Below the pieces are notes generated by a model, which saw nothing but the letters and a program-made list of their open reading frames with translations, was not told where the DNA came from and made no database searches. From Ophiostoma sp. CBS 140.51 (Eukaryota > Ascomycota > Sordariomycetes > Ophiostomatales > Ophiostomataceae): DNA of 64,000 nt. The translations under genes and the position numbers were made by a program. Of this stretch, positions 1 through 11,183 are shown in pieces (position 1 is the first letter of the stretch; each line of letters starts with the position of its first letter). The stretch covers positions 1-64,000 of the forward strand of contig JANSLP010000042.1 of NCBI GenBank assembly GCA_029298735.1. The letters run 5' to 3'.

Positions 1-562
1 TAGCCTTCGTTGTGGGACCGACTCGACAGCGACAGCGACAGGGAAATCAAAAGCCGAAACGACAACCATGCAAACGGACGGTCGACGTATCGGCTGGCGT
101 CAGAACTGACCGGTTTTTTTCTGCATGATGTGGATGAGAGGCAATACGGAATATTACATTTTGACCATCTATTTATCTCAAAATGTAATGCTATTATCAA
201 TATAATGTTGTATTTTAGTACCTTACGTATCAGGAGGGTTTGTGTTTATCATAAAAATTAAAACCTTTCCTATTTTGCTTCTATTGTGTCCCGTCTTTCA
301 ATTTATATCTCGCCTTATCTGCACTTCCACATCCTACAGCATCCAAAATATGTCACTATGCAGTATATAGATTTACATCTCAACGTAGCAATACACATCC
401 GTCAGACATGTGATTGAATTTCCGCTTTTGGTCTCACAAACTTGGTGATTATGCATGATGCTAGGCATTCTGTTCTTTACTCTGCTGCGGGTACCAGATC
501 TCCATACACCATTCTCTATTTACGTGAAAATCAAGACTGATACAATCGTGCAGCCATTGTCC
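1..562. other. 3' flank of NAS6, no gene seen
   Basis: Between the window edge and the NAS6 stop codon I see no supported gene. The short open frames have no homology I recognise, and some begin at non-ATG codons. The stretch at about 110-420 is AT-rich and probably holds the NAS6 3' UTR and terminator. Confidence 0.5.
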
Positions 563-1835
563 TCATGCCAGTTCGATGCCCTCCTTCTCGGCCGTCTGGG
601 TGATATACTTGTGCACCTTAAGTTGCGCACATTGATTAGTTGGTGCAATTTTACTTAAAAAGAAAAAAATCTCATCCCGCTTTTGTTTGCAGTCTTACCT
701 CCTTGTCTGGTGCAAGATCGAGGGCTAAGAAACCAGATTGGTCCTTCTTGTCAGTCTCAGCGCCTGCCTTGAGCAGAACGATGGCCGTGTCACCTGTGCA
801 CATTTAGATAATGTCCAAATATCGCCACCCAAAAAATCCAAGTTAAAAGCAAATGGCAAAATTCATACCATGTCCTTCGGCAACGGCATGATGTAGCGCG
901 GTCTGGCCCTCGTTATCGGTTGCATTGAGCGGGCTACGGTGCTTCAGAAGCAGAGTCACAATGGGCGATGAGCCGACAGCTGCCGCTCGGTGGATAGCAT
1001 ACTGACCGCGCTTGTCCCGAACGCGGGCCGACGCAGGCGGTGAAACCTCAAGCAGCTTCTTTGCGAGGTCAAGGTTGCTCTTTGAGGCAACAAAGTGGAG
1101 GACAGTCTAGATTATCCGTGTCAGTCTAGGTTCGTTTGACGAGAATAAATTCAAAAACCATTTTGGCCTCTAGGTCTGTGTGGCCACCGTTCCACTTGCT
1201 CACCTGTCCGTTGTTGTCTGTGCACTTTGTTAGCCAACTGGTAAACTATCAAAATAATCTTTTGGTGGCTCCAACGTCTGCCAACGCACTCTTCTCATCC
1301 ACACTCGCTCCTCTATTTAGAAGAAGGTCGACAAGCGGCTCAGAATCTTTGACACTGGCAGCAATCATCAATGGTGTCCACCCGCTGTCGTCCTGTTTTG
1401 ACCTTGTTAGCCACCGAAACGATCAAAATGAATCTCATTAGGAGAAATTTTGTACGCATAAATATGAATACGCACCTGAACATTGGGATCAAAGCCTTTC
1501 AGTTGAGTTAGGAGGCGTACGATTTCTAGCTGGTTAGAAGATGCTGCCCAGTGGATGGGCTGACGGCCATCATCATCTTTGCGACTGGCAAGCTTCGGAT
1601 CCGCCTGGTGATGCTAGTTAGTCAATGGCAAACAATACGAAGTATGTTGTCACCAAATCTCACAAAAGCCCTACATTCAAAAGAGATTCAACCACAGTGA
1701 CTGCAAATAGGTTAAAATATACATGTAAGCTTCACATGTCATTTGATAAAACAGGACAAGGTAACGGCTGGATGGCGCACCTTTGCCTTCGCGGCATGCA
1801 GCGTGGATGGCAAAGCGATCAGTCTGGTCAGCCAT
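563..1835 (-). CDS. NAS6: Gankyrin-type proteasome assembly chaperone (Nas6/PSMD10), 8 exons
   Basis: Ankyrin-repeat chaperone that binds the C-terminal part of the Rpt3 ATPase and guides assembly of the 19S proteasome base in the cytosol and nucleus (family knowledge). The model joins 1781-1835, 1675-1700, 1476-1604, 1290-1392, 1204-1217, 869-1106, 699-793 and 563-616, giving 714 nt and 237 residues, close to yeast Nas6 (228). It starts MADQTDRFAIHAACREGK. Ankyrin signatures follow: DDDGRQPIHWAASSNQLEIV, DDSGWTPLMIAAS, NNNGQTVLHF, DKRGQYAIHRAAAVGS, DNEGQTALHHAVAEGHGD and the C-terminal VHKYITQTAEKEGIELA. Exons of 26 and 14 nt are needed to keep the repeats in register. The gene is divergent from PRP46, with 490 bp between the start codons. 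Confidence 0.93.
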
Positions 1836-2325
1836 AGCAAAAGAAACGAGGCTGGGCTTGGGGAAATTAGTGGAAACGAAATCGGAATGAGATGCAATTG
1901 GGATTTCAGGAATCTTTTAAGACTAAATATTAGGTGGGCTGAGAGCTTGAAGTGACGTTGTTTGAAGGCTGAGTGATGATCTGTATTAGGCTGTAAACTA
2001 TCGCCATAATCACGCATAAGTACATACCATGCACTAACACAGTATACTTATGCTGACTTATCCTCGTGGCGACCCACTTAAATTTTCTGGCGTTTGCCTC
2101 GACATAGCGCGCCTCAATTTGAACGTAGACTTTCAAAGTCAACGTCTGCTCCAACTCTATTTCAACAACGCATAGCATACCCTTTTCACAGCCAATTGTC
2201 CCGAATACGACGTCCACTATCAAGGACTACATCGACAACGTACACTACGAACGCCGCTTTTCTCATTACTGTCAACATCATCGAACTGCACGTGCCGCTA
2301 GTCGACATCGAAGCGCGTTGACGTA
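1836..2325. promoter_or_regulatory. Shared NAS6/PRP46 intergenic promoter region
   Basis: These 490 bp separate two divergent start codons, so both promoters and 5' UTRs must lie here. The half nearest PRP46 is rich in CAAC/CATC on the plus strand, typical of fungal leaders. I did not see a proteasome-associated control element (GGTGGCAAA) in front of NAS6. Confidence 0.5.
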
Positions 2326-3855
2326 ATGGCTGCGCAAGTGGCCGACGGCCACGTCCCAGCCGAGACCGCCGACCTATCCAACCTCATCAAGCGGAATGCG
2401 CAAGTGTCTAAGTCCATATACTTTGACGGGAGCTCTGCGACTGCTTCGGGCGCGCGCAAGCGGCTTCGACTCGATCCCACGACCGGTTCCGATCCAGACT
2501 TAAACGAAGAATCGCTTTCGTTGCGCGTCAACGCAGAGTATGCAGATGTCCAGACCCTTCCAGAAGCCCTAGCAACAAAACAGGCGGCTGCGGCTGGCGC
2601 TGCTGTCGCACGAAAAAAGGCGCAACGAAAGAAGACCGACGACCAGGCCGACGGCGAGGAGGCGGCGACGAGAAAGATGATTGAGGGCATTCAGGAGTCT
2701 GGGAAGGCGACAAAGAATGGAACAGCGGGCACAGCACAAACGACGGCCCTGATGCAGATCCGGAGGCCCCCAGGAGCAGGGACGGGCACGGGCGCCGGGG
2801 CTGGGCCTGGTACCGCGCGCGGCCAGCCTGGTCAACAGTTGATTCGCGCGCAGGATTTGCACACACAGCCACGGCCTGACTGGCATCCGCCATGGAAGTT
2901 GATGCGCGTCATCTCTGGCCATCTCGGCTGGGTGCGCAGTTTGGCAGTGGAGCCTGGCAACAAGTGGTTTGCAAGTGGCGCAGGAGACCGGACCATCAAG
3001 ATATGGGATTTGGTGTCTGGCCAATTGCGCCTTACACTGACGGGCCATATCTCGACTGTGCGCGGACTCGCCGTATCGCCGCGGCACCCGTATCTCTTCT
3101 CCTGTGGAGAGGACAAGATGGTCAAATGCTGGGATCTCGAGACAAACAAGGTCATTCGCCACTACCACGGCCACTTGAGCGGCGTGTATACTCTGGCTCT
3201 GCATCCTACACTGGACGTGCTCGTTACAGGTGGCCGCGACGGTGTCGCCCGTGTCTGGGACATGCGCACGCGCAGCAATATCCATGTGCTGGCGGGCCAC
3301 ACTGGCACCATTTCTGATGTCCGGTGTCAAGAGGCGGATCCTCAAGTTATTACGGGCTCGCTTGATAGCACCGTGCGGCTTTGGGATCTGGCCGCTGGCA
3401 AGTCATCTGGCGTGCTGACCCACCACAAGAAGGGTGTCCGCGCCCTTACTGTTCACCCTACCGAGTTTACCTTTGCCAGTGCGAGTGCCGGCAGCATTAA
3501 GCAGTGGAAGTGCCCCGAGGGTGCGTTCATGCAAAATTTTGAGGGCCACAATGCCATTCTCAACACAATGTCTGTCAACGCGGACAACGTGCTGTTCTCT
3601 GGTGCCGACAATGGGTCCATGAGCTTCTGGGACTGGAAGACAGGCTACCGGTTCCAGTCCCTCGACACTATTGCGCAACCAGGCTCGCTCGACGCCGAGT
3701 CTGGAATCATGAGCTCGACTTTCGACCGGTCGGGTCTGCGCATGATTTGCGGCGAGGCCGACAAGACAATCAAAATTTGGAAGCAGGACGAGCAAGCGAC
3801 GCCCGAAACTCACCCCATTGACTGGCAACCGGCCATGTCACGGCGGCGGTACTAG
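2326..3855 (+). CDS. PRP46: Pre-mRNA-splicing factor Prp46/PRL1/PLRG1, WD40 protein
   Basis: Core subunit of the NineTeen (Prp19/CDC5L) complex that activates the spliceosome in the nucleus (family knowledge). It is an uninterrupted 509-residue frame from an ATG. The first ~190 residues are a low-complexity, Ala/Gly/Thr-rich tail with basic patches. A seven-bladed WD40 propeller follows, beginning [20 protein letters not shown] (about residue 190). Repeats have the classic GH...D...WD spacing, for example [38 protein letters not shown] and [13 protein letters not shown]. The HLGWVRS blade is diagnostic of the PRL1/Prp46 family rather than a generic WD40 protein. No intron is needed. It is convergent with ORC1, with 289 bp between the stop codons; that gap holds one TACTCCGTA copy at 4006-4014. 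Confidence 0.95.
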   Translation: MAAQVADGHVPAETADLSNLIKRNAQVSKSIYFDGSSATASGARKRLRLDPTTGSDPDLNEESLSLRVNAEYADVQTLPEALATKQAAAAGAAVARKKAQRKKTDDQADGEEAATRKMIEGIQESGKATKNGTAGTAQTTALMQIRRPPGAGTGTGAGAGPGTARGQPGQQLIRAQDLHTQPRPDWHPPWKLMRVISGHLGWVRSLAVEPGNKWFASGAGDRTIKIWDLVSGQLRLTLTGHISTVRGLAVSPRHPYLFSCGEDKMVKCWDLETNKVIRHYHGHLSGVYTLALHPTLDVLVTGGRDGVARVWDMRTRSNIHVLAGHTGTISDVRCQEADPQVITGSLDSTVRLWDLAAGKSSGVLTHHKKGVRALTVHPTEFTFASASAGSIKQWKCPEGAFMQNFEGHNAILNTMSVNADNVLFSGADNGSMSFWDWKTGYRFQSLDTIAQPGSLDAESGIMSSTFDRSGLRMICGEADKTIKIWKQDEQATPETHPIDWQPAMSRRRY

Positions 3856-4144
3856 GCGGATGTTGTCGACTTGTTTAGAAGAAGTGGTGGCAATGTGTAA
3901 TACATTGGTGGGCATGTTTGTTTTACTGTTTTACTACCAAAATTCTGGCAAAAGGCGTGCAATGTGTTTTTCTGGGTTTTATTATATCGACGCGCATATC
4001 TCTTATACTCCGTACATCTAATGCGTTATCGGGACACTATTATTGCGCCCCATCTAGTATCTATACATCGCGAGTTCTAGTGAAATGATGGCCTGCTTAT
4101 TATGATGGTGGCCTATGGCGATCGCTTCTGAAAACGATCAACGA

Positions 4145-6722
4145 TCAACCTGAAGAGAAGCCAGCCGCTTTGACCTCCGAGTCATCGCGGAAGGCAAGTT
4201 TCACGTCCTCGTCGCCGATGGCAAGCCTGATTTTGCTCGGACGCTCTACTCTGTGGCCCTCAAGATAGACAATGCCAGCACCGGCAAGCTCAATAGCCGC
4301 ACTACCAAGGCCCGCCAATCGGACGCCCCGTGAAGCTGCCAGAGCTGCAGCCTGTTTTCGCGATGCACCGTCAGCAAGGCTGCGCCCTGTGAGAAGCGCT
4401 TCCAGTGGCCTGCCCTCTTTTGTGCCTGCAGCGACAGCAACTGCAAAGCGGAGAGCACGCTGTGTCTCTTCGAGAACATCGCCGAACGTGCTTTCGGCAA
4501 TTCCTGTCCGCTGAGTTCGAGCCAGCAAAGCGGCCAGCAACAATCGAGATGAGAACGGCAAGGCTCGAAGATACTGCTGGAGAGGACTCGAGGTAGCTTC
4601 AGCGATAGCCCGCCGGATCGTCTCAATGGTCACACGGCCAACAGTGCTCTTCTTCTTGACGTCCGGGGCCGAGTCACGCCCTTTGGGGCCCTTACTGGGC
4701 GTCTGAGGTACGCTCGGTGCTTCTTGCTGCCGGGCATCTGCCTCTGCAAGCTCGACAGCCCTGCGACATATATCCAGGGCACGCCGTGCATCACCACTAA
4801 CAGCAGCCACTTTCCGGCTAGCGAACTGAATGGCGTCCGGATCAACAGTGGCTCCCGGAACACCTTCCAGCCGAGACTGGATGATCTTCATCAACTGCTC
4901 ATGGTTGTAGCCAGGAAATGTGATTCTGGTCAAACCTATTTAGGAGAGCATGGTTAGTCGACAGCCCGCAAAAAGTGGTGACAGCCAAATAGCAAAGGTC
5001 ATTCATTAACTTACCCAACCGACTGCTAATTTTGTTGCTCAGGGTGCGCTCTGGAAGATCCATGGTATTGGCAACGGCGAGCACAATCAATCTACTGTGG
5101 CGCAGACCGGGCCAGTTGAAAAAATTATACATGACGCCCTGGTTTTTGGTAACCAACTGGTCCAACTCATCCATCAAAACCACACATGGGACACGGCGTG
5201 GACTGGGATTGCTGAACTCGTGCTCCAGAAGGTCGAGGGCTTGGCCCGGGCTTACACGCTGACCCTTCAGTGCCTCCCATAGGAGGGAGTAAGCTTGGTG
5301 GGGATCTGTGATTTTCATGCCGTTGATCTCAACAAAGATAAAGTCGTCGAGCTCGTCGGACTGGACCGCAGAGTCCAGACTAGAGACGACCTCGCGCACC
5401 GTTGCCGTCTTGCCCGTACCTGGTGTGCCAGAGATGTAAATACAGGACCCGGTGCCCTCGGTAATGGCCGCCTCCAGGTGGGAGTATACGAGCGAAAACT
5501 CGCTCTCTCGGCAGGGAAGGCTCGTTGGCACTGCAGCAACATGGAGCTGGGCTCGTGCTTTTTGAAATGGCGAGGACTGGTAGTGGTTCGGGGAAAGTGT
5601 GCGCGTGGCTAGTGGAGTGAACTCAAGGTGCTTTTTGAGCATGACCCTAACGTGGTGAGAGAAAGTTAGCAACAGCGGAAAAATGTAAAGACTACTGGTA
5701 CCAGGCTAGTATGGAATGGCAGGACGCACCTTCGGTGGGATGGGGTCAGGAGCTTCGAGGCGCTCTTTGGCTGTTTGCTTGTCGGTGTCGTTGCTACGTT
5801 GAGTGTCTTCGTCCTTCTCTTTGGCGTCCGTAGTACTTTCTCGCCATCTTCATCTTTCGCCTCGTTGTCGCCATCGTCTACTTCATCACCGTAGTCGTAA
5901 AGGTCGGCCGACACGGCCTTTTGTCTGCGCTTTCGAGTAGCTTTTGTGCCCGTCTTGACAAGCTCAACCAAGTTTTCGATATCCTCGACCGTGCCGTTGT
6001 AGATGTCCTCCCATACAAACTCGTCTGTGTAGCTGGCTGTGCGCGTGTTGCAACCGCGGCGACAGATAAAGGTCTTCCCGTAGTCTTTTGATTGCCGGCC
6101 TAACCGGCCACTAGGAAACTTCTTGTGGAATACGGCCGGAGACATGACGTTTGCGCTGCCGTTGATGGATGTCAGTGGGTTGACATCCCAAGATGGGGAA
6201 ATGTACAGTTCGTTCTATAGATGGAGCATGCATGTTAGCGTCTGGCAGGCTCAAGGCGGCAAGAAAAGAAAAAGAGCCTACCGGCATGAAATCCGTCCTC
6301 TTTTTGGCCTTGTTGCGAATCTCCTTTTCGTTCGAGAACCACATGAAATGGGCGGCCTTCTCGCCATCGTCGCCATCGTCGTCGATAAACTCGCAAATAA
6401 TGCCAACCCACGCTTCGTTTGACCCTTCGGCCTTGAGCAGGACGGTCTCACCAACATAGCACTCAAAATCGCCCATTCGGGCGCCCACGATGCTGCTTTC
6501 GGTAGTGACCACACGCTTTCTTTTCCGGGAAGACTCCTGCGCGTTGTCCTGTGTCGACGGTTGCTCGTCTCCGTAGATCCATTCCCACGGGTGGTCGAGA
6601 TCGCCGAGTTCGTCATCGGAGTCCTCACGAGCGATGCCGGGAACAATTGCGGGCGTTCTTCGCCTCTGAGGAGGTTTCTGTGATGCTTGTAGAAGAGGCA
6701 TTTTGGTCTCTTTTACAAGCAT
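4145..6722 (-). CDS. ORC1: Origin recognition complex subunit 1 (BAH + AAA+ ATPase), 4 exons
   Basis: Largest ATP-binding subunit of ORC, which marks replication origins and loads Mcm2-7 with Cdc6. Exons 6282-6722, 5730-6214, 5015-5646 and 4145-4935 sum to 2349 nt (782 residues). An N-terminal BAH domain (about 70-250) contains DFECYVGETVLLKAEG and FMWFSNEKEI, joined across intron 1 to NELYISPSWDVNP. A basic, acidic-patched linker follows. The AAA+ module has Walker A GTPGTGKT (about 377), Walker B VVLMDELDQL (about 462) and a sensor-1 region LAVANTMDLPER. The C-terminal lid and winged helix include FPGYNHEQLMKIIQSRL and LPFSSRLLLAALLARTQRTG. The frame is open a little upstream of 6722 but without another ATG, so this start is preferred. 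Confidence 0.95.
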
Positions 6723-7714
6723 TTTGATCGGGCTGGTCTTTCGGGGGCTCGGGAGCTTCAGAGAAGAAAGGAGACTGATGTTCTTTGCCGCTGGATGGAT
6801 TCGTAGAACGCTGGTAGATGATCGGATCTCCGATTCTCAGAAGGGATGGAGTGGTGACGCTAATTCGTCGTAAGTCGGACGTCAGTCAAGTTCATAGCTG
6901 TGAGCTGCGTGTGGCCTTGCCTGGTACTTCCGATTTGGAGTACGCTGTTGTTCTACGCGCTTGACAGGGCCGCGAATTTTCGCGTTTCAATTAAAGTTTT
7001 CTGGGGCAGGCGCGCGAGGCGCGCTAAACCGTATTGGAGCTACTGACACCTCCCACGACCTCCATACGACGAATTGGTTAACCAGATTCTCTGTCCTATT
7101 TGTTACTCGTCAAGATAAGGAGAAGAAGAAGAAGAGGAAGAAGACTTGATTTCTTGTTTCTAGAAGAGTCATTAAAGACACGCACACACACAAAGCCGCT
7201 TGCGCGTCGTGGCAACACAAATGACCAGTACATAAAGATGGCGTGTTTACTGTATTTTGAGAGACACAGCGGGACCGGCGAAATCAACATCAAGGCTCCA
7301 ATATCTATAAGTAACCACACTGCCATCGATAGGTCATATGCCCATAGCCGAGCTTAATCATGTACTCATTTTCGTTGTTTATGCCGACAAACTCGATGTG
7401 TCAATTATGGAAGAAGTCAGGGCGGCCTACGATGTCAAGACGGTCGCTCCTTCCCAAACCGACTCCTTACCTTTAGTGCTCCTGCCAAAAAAAAAAAAAA
7501 AAAAAGACAAAAACACGGTTGCGCACCGGTTTCCACGGGAGGGTGGCTGTGGTGCTCTGTAATGATTTTTGTTTACTCTCTCCCATCCCAAAGGGGACGT
7601 TGGCGATTAGATCTCCGCCCATCGCCGTTTGTCAACGCCTCATGCGTGCTCATCATCTCCATTCTCTACTCACGGTAGAAAAGAAGCTGGCTAGTGCGAA
7701 GGGTATATTCTACA
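6723..7714. promoter_or_regulatory. Intergenic region between ORC1 and the 596-aa gene
   Basis: Divergent promoter region of 992 bp. It contains a CGCG-rich inverted repeat (annotated separately), a purine run of GAAGAAGAA type around 7117-7145 and a 19-nt poly-A run at about 7487-7505. I see no supported gene. Confidence 0.5.
6971..7026. promoter_or_regulatory. CGCG-rich cluster, candidate MBF/E2F-like site upstream of ORC1
   Basis: The block starts with a perfect inverted repeat CGCGAA-TT-TTCGCG at 6971-6984 and continues with GGCGCGCGAGGCGCGC at about 7009-7024. It lies about 250-300 bp upstream of the ORC1 ATG. Fungal S-phase genes are usually driven by MBF-type factors that recognise a CGCG core, so cell-cycle control of ORC1 is a reasonable inference; binding is not shown. 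Confidence 0.4.
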
Positions 7715-9734
7715 ATGGCGCCAGAAAAGAGCACCACGAGACATTCGACAAGCAAAGCACCTGTCTCAACCAGGACAGCGAGGCAGCTAACTACTACCAG
7801 AGCCGCTCACTCAGCTTCTGGCCCAAGTGCTCCGCCAGCACCAGACGGCCTTGTTCTTAACCGCATAAAATCTAATGTCGTTGTCATCAGAGAGAAAGCG
7901 GCCGCTTCGCCTGTGAGCAAGCCCACCTTTAAGGTAAGAAAGACCCACGACGATATGTGCCCCCTTTTTTTTTAAAAAAAAAAAAAAAAACCTTCAGCTC
8001 TTGCAAGGTCTAACTTTTGTCTATAAGGTCACTCTTCTTGGCTCTATCTATGACAGTTCGAAAACCGCGTTTGACAATCCTGCTATACTCGATCTGTTAG
8101 AGCTTGTGCAACAACGCCACAGCGTTAGAGTTGACTTCGGCTCCCCCTTCCTTAACAGCCTGAACATCAGCGGCAGCTCCCCGAGCATTGTACGTGCTGC
8201 GCACAATGACGTTAATGGGTTTGTACACAGACTCAAGTCGTCGGACCAGCACGAGCTATTCATGGTCCAACCTACAGATGACCGGAACAAACGAATTGCT
8301 CTGAGCAGGGACATCAACCGCCCCGGGCTAGTACGGTTTTTCTTTGAGGACGAGGCGGCTGGCAAGGGGCACAAGAGCCGTGATGAAAAATGGCGTGCGC
8401 AACAAACATCCACGTTTCGTACTCAATTTGCAAAACTTGCTAGCATCCTGATCTCCGTTCCGTCGAACCTCCATATGGAGGTCCAATTGGGACGACTGCT
8501 TTCGCACATGCCAGGGGATCAAAAGCCGGCCAATGTAGAGGGGCTTACAGCACGGCTGAACCAGGCCTTGGCTAAGTCTGCTGTTGATGGCAGTATCATC
8601 TTTGACCGCAGGTGAGAGTCGAATTATCATATTCGCGAAGTCAGCCCGCATGAGCATTACATAAATCCAGCCTGAAAAGTAATACGCGCTAACAAAAGCA
8701 AAGAATTGGCGGCACCGATATGTTTAGAGAGATGCAGCAGCAAGTGTTTCGGTCCCGAGATGCGTTTTATCCATGCTCGTCTGTCCTCGAAAGCCTTCTG
8801 GATGTTGAGTCGCAAAAGTTCATTGTTGGACTTATGGAGGGCTTTCGGTTCCAGCTCGAGATCGGGCCGCCCGGGTCGGCTCCCGATAAACGTTCCGCTA
8901 GCCTTTCACATCTGAGAGTCTTTCAAACTCTGGGGTCGGAAGGGAATGCTGGGCTTGCGACCGCCTGTCCTAACCAGTATGTCTCGTACCGCACAATACT
9001 GGGTACTATAGCTTGGAGCGCTTGCGTCAAATATACTAACACCTGGCAGTAACATAGACTGGAAGCTGGAAACTGTTGCCGAGCTGGTGCCGGAGGAGAT
9101 ACCGTCCACAATCAAGTCTTTCCTTGACGGGGTAACTGTCGTTTATCCCAAGGAAAAGGGTGAGTTTCCTGCGCCAATCATGCGTACGGGCTTGAGCAAA
9201 GATTACCGTGTCAAAGAGCTTTTCGGGAAAACAGCTTGGACAGTCGGTTGCAAAGGCTCCAGGTACATGTTGGAGCTCAGCCTTTGTCACAAGCTTCCAA
9301 AATCCCATCTGGCAAACGAACAAGACCAGTGCCAGGTGGGAGTTTCAATTCTTAACAGCATATGGGAGGAAGCACTCAAAACGCCTGTAATTGAAGGTGG
9401 TCCCCGGGACTTTGGCACAAACTGGGACGGACTATTTAGCCCTAGTACGGGAAGGGGTACACAAGGCGACGGAATTGATGTTTTCCTAAAGTTAGTGAAC
9501 CGTGTTCTTACTCTCTGGGACAAGGCTCATCAAGAGGCTTCCCGACTGACAGCCTCTCGCCCCGCCGCAGAGAAGGAATCGTCCGTTGCCGAGCCACCCC
9601 ATTCCGAGCCACCTCAGCGATCCGGCCCGACCGACTCGTTGTCCTGCTGGGTCACTACCGAAGCTCACAACTCGAGCCATCTTTTCGTGGTTCCCGATAA
9701 TAAGGTGGAGGAAGACCTTATTATATTCGATTGA
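7715..9734 (+). CDS. Uncharacterised fungal protein, 596 aa, 4 exons
   Basis: I do not recognise this family. Exons 7715-7933, 7998-8611, 8704-8976 and 9050-9734 sum to 1791 nt (596 residues) from MAPEKSTTRHS. The third intron has a clear TACTAAC branch site ten bases before its CAG. The first ~70 residues are Ser/Thr/Arg-rich and look disordered. The rest looks like a folded alpha/beta protein with no obvious signal peptide or membrane segment. Recurrent features are IYDSSKTAFDNPAILDLLEL, HMEVQLGRLL, two blocks with alternating charged and aliphatic residues (VSQ/ESQKFIVGLMEGFRFQLEIG and SRYMLELSLCHKLPKS) and a C-terminal Ser/Pro-rich tail ending EEDLIIFD. The repeated beta-rich LEIG/LELS segments suggest a duplicated domain. 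Base composition resembles its neighbours. It is divergent from ORC1, which might mean shared cell-cycle timing. Confidence 0.8.
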
Positions 9735-9981
9735 GCACCAAGAGGACGCCATGTATAACACCCATGAGTACACTTTGATGTCTACATATCATCTAGATGT
9801 CGCAACTAGTGCAAACCTATAAGTAGCTGCACGATATTTTTGCATTCTACCGTTCACAATACGGTCGCATAAAGAATATCAAACGTGTAATAAGACAAGA
9901 CCATAACTTTTTTAAGATACGGAGTATACAGCGAGGTAAACATGTACTCGATGCAAAAAAAAACCACCCGAGATTGCTTAT

Positions 9982-10779
9982 CTATTGTTGTGCTGAGCCA
10001 GCCAGAACCTTTTGCCGTAAAACTAAAGCAGGTCAGTGATAACGAACATAGTGATATAAATGGTATAAATGAGAAATATGGTAAGGTAAGGCCGGCTGAA
10101 ACATACCTTCTTCTACAACTCTGAGTGTTGACGTCTTGTTTTGCACGATGGCCTCGAGCTCCTGGATGCTGCCAGTGAGCTCCTTGATCTTGTCCTCGTA
10201 GAACTGAGCCGCGCGTTTTGTGTCCTTGAACTTTGTCAGCGCATTTTCAATGGCCACGGATACTTCCGCATCTATAAAGAGTTTTCGAATTTTCTCTCAC
10301 CTTCTCAATATAGAATCCTGTCCCGACATCCACAATGACGTGGTCAGGGTCGCTCAGAGTGCCGCCAACATATAGCGAGTTTGTTAACGGCACAAGCACC
10401 TTCTTACCCTCTTCTAAATCGGGTGTTAGCAGGTGAAGCAACATTCCCGGGTCTGTCAAACAGGAGCGGCCCAATTCGAGCACTTGGGTGGCAGTCCTTA
10501 CCTCGTGGTTTTCCCTGGACGCAACGCAGACATTCTCTGAACTTGCCTTGGGCGGCCATAAGCTGCGAGAAGGACGTTGACAGGTGCTCGACCTCCTCAT
10601 CGAGCTGCTTCTTGACTGCACTCAGCTGTTGTGGACTAAGGCTATCCAAGTTCACTGAGTTCCATACATATCAGCAAGACAATCTCTTCACAAGATGAGG
10701 CCGAATAGTGAAAGGGGTAATAGTGAAAGGGGTAAGAGGCAGGGTAAGGGGACATACCTGATTCCTGGCGGCCTGCCAT
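9982..10779 (-). CDS. GIM5: Prefoldin subunit 5 (Gim5/PFD5), 5 exons
   Basis: Alpha-type subunit of the hexameric prefoldin co-chaperone that delivers nascent actin and tubulin to the TRiC/CCT chaperonin in the cytosol. Exons 10758-10779, 10502-10654, 10301-10413, 10107-10224 and 9982-10022 sum to 447 nt (148 residues). It opens MAGRQES, then an N-terminal coiled-coil helix (VNLDSLSPQQLSAVKKQLDE), the beta-hairpin core KKVLVPLTNSLYVGG and DPDHVIVDVGTGFYIEK, and a C-terminal helix (AAQFYEDKIKELTGSIQELE) ending VLRQKVLAGSAQQ. The fourth exon is joined at GFYIEK/DTKRAAQFYEDK because that restores family alignment and uses a CTGAC branch site; a shorter 29-nt intron would break the frame. It is divergent from VPS37. 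Confidence 0.92.
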
Positions 10780-11183
10780 TGTCGCTGGTTGTCTGAAGTC
10801 GGAAATAAACCGCGCTGGTGCTTTCTCTTCCGGTTTATACTGTAAATAACACCAGGGGCAAATTTTTTTAAGATAAAATTGACTTCAAAAGCATGGAGGT
10901 TGAGTTGATAAATTGCCGATAGGGGAAGCCTAACTAGCATCACTGAAAAGTAGACCTGTCGTTGATCGTGGGGGGGATTTTATGCGTCTAAAGGGTATCT
11001 CACGACGATATGCACCAAAGCAGAATATCGAACAGCTGCGATAAGATTACGTAGCGCACCTTTTCCCCCAATTGCCTCGTCTTCCCAACATTGTCATCAA
11101 AGCTCAACATCCAGTAATCAACAACGACAGATACACTGAAGACCATAGTTTAGCACTTACTTTTATTTATTCAATTGTGTACG
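10780..11183. promoter_or_regulatory. Shared GIM5/VPS37 intergenic promoter region
   Basis: 404 bp between divergent start codons. The right half has a CA/AAC-rich leader-like composition on the plus strand (about 11090-11170). No named element recognised. Confidence 0.45.

Noticed and set aside
2569..3345. 258-codon minus-strand frame opposite PRP46
   Set aside because: Shadow of the PRP46 coding frame on the other strand.
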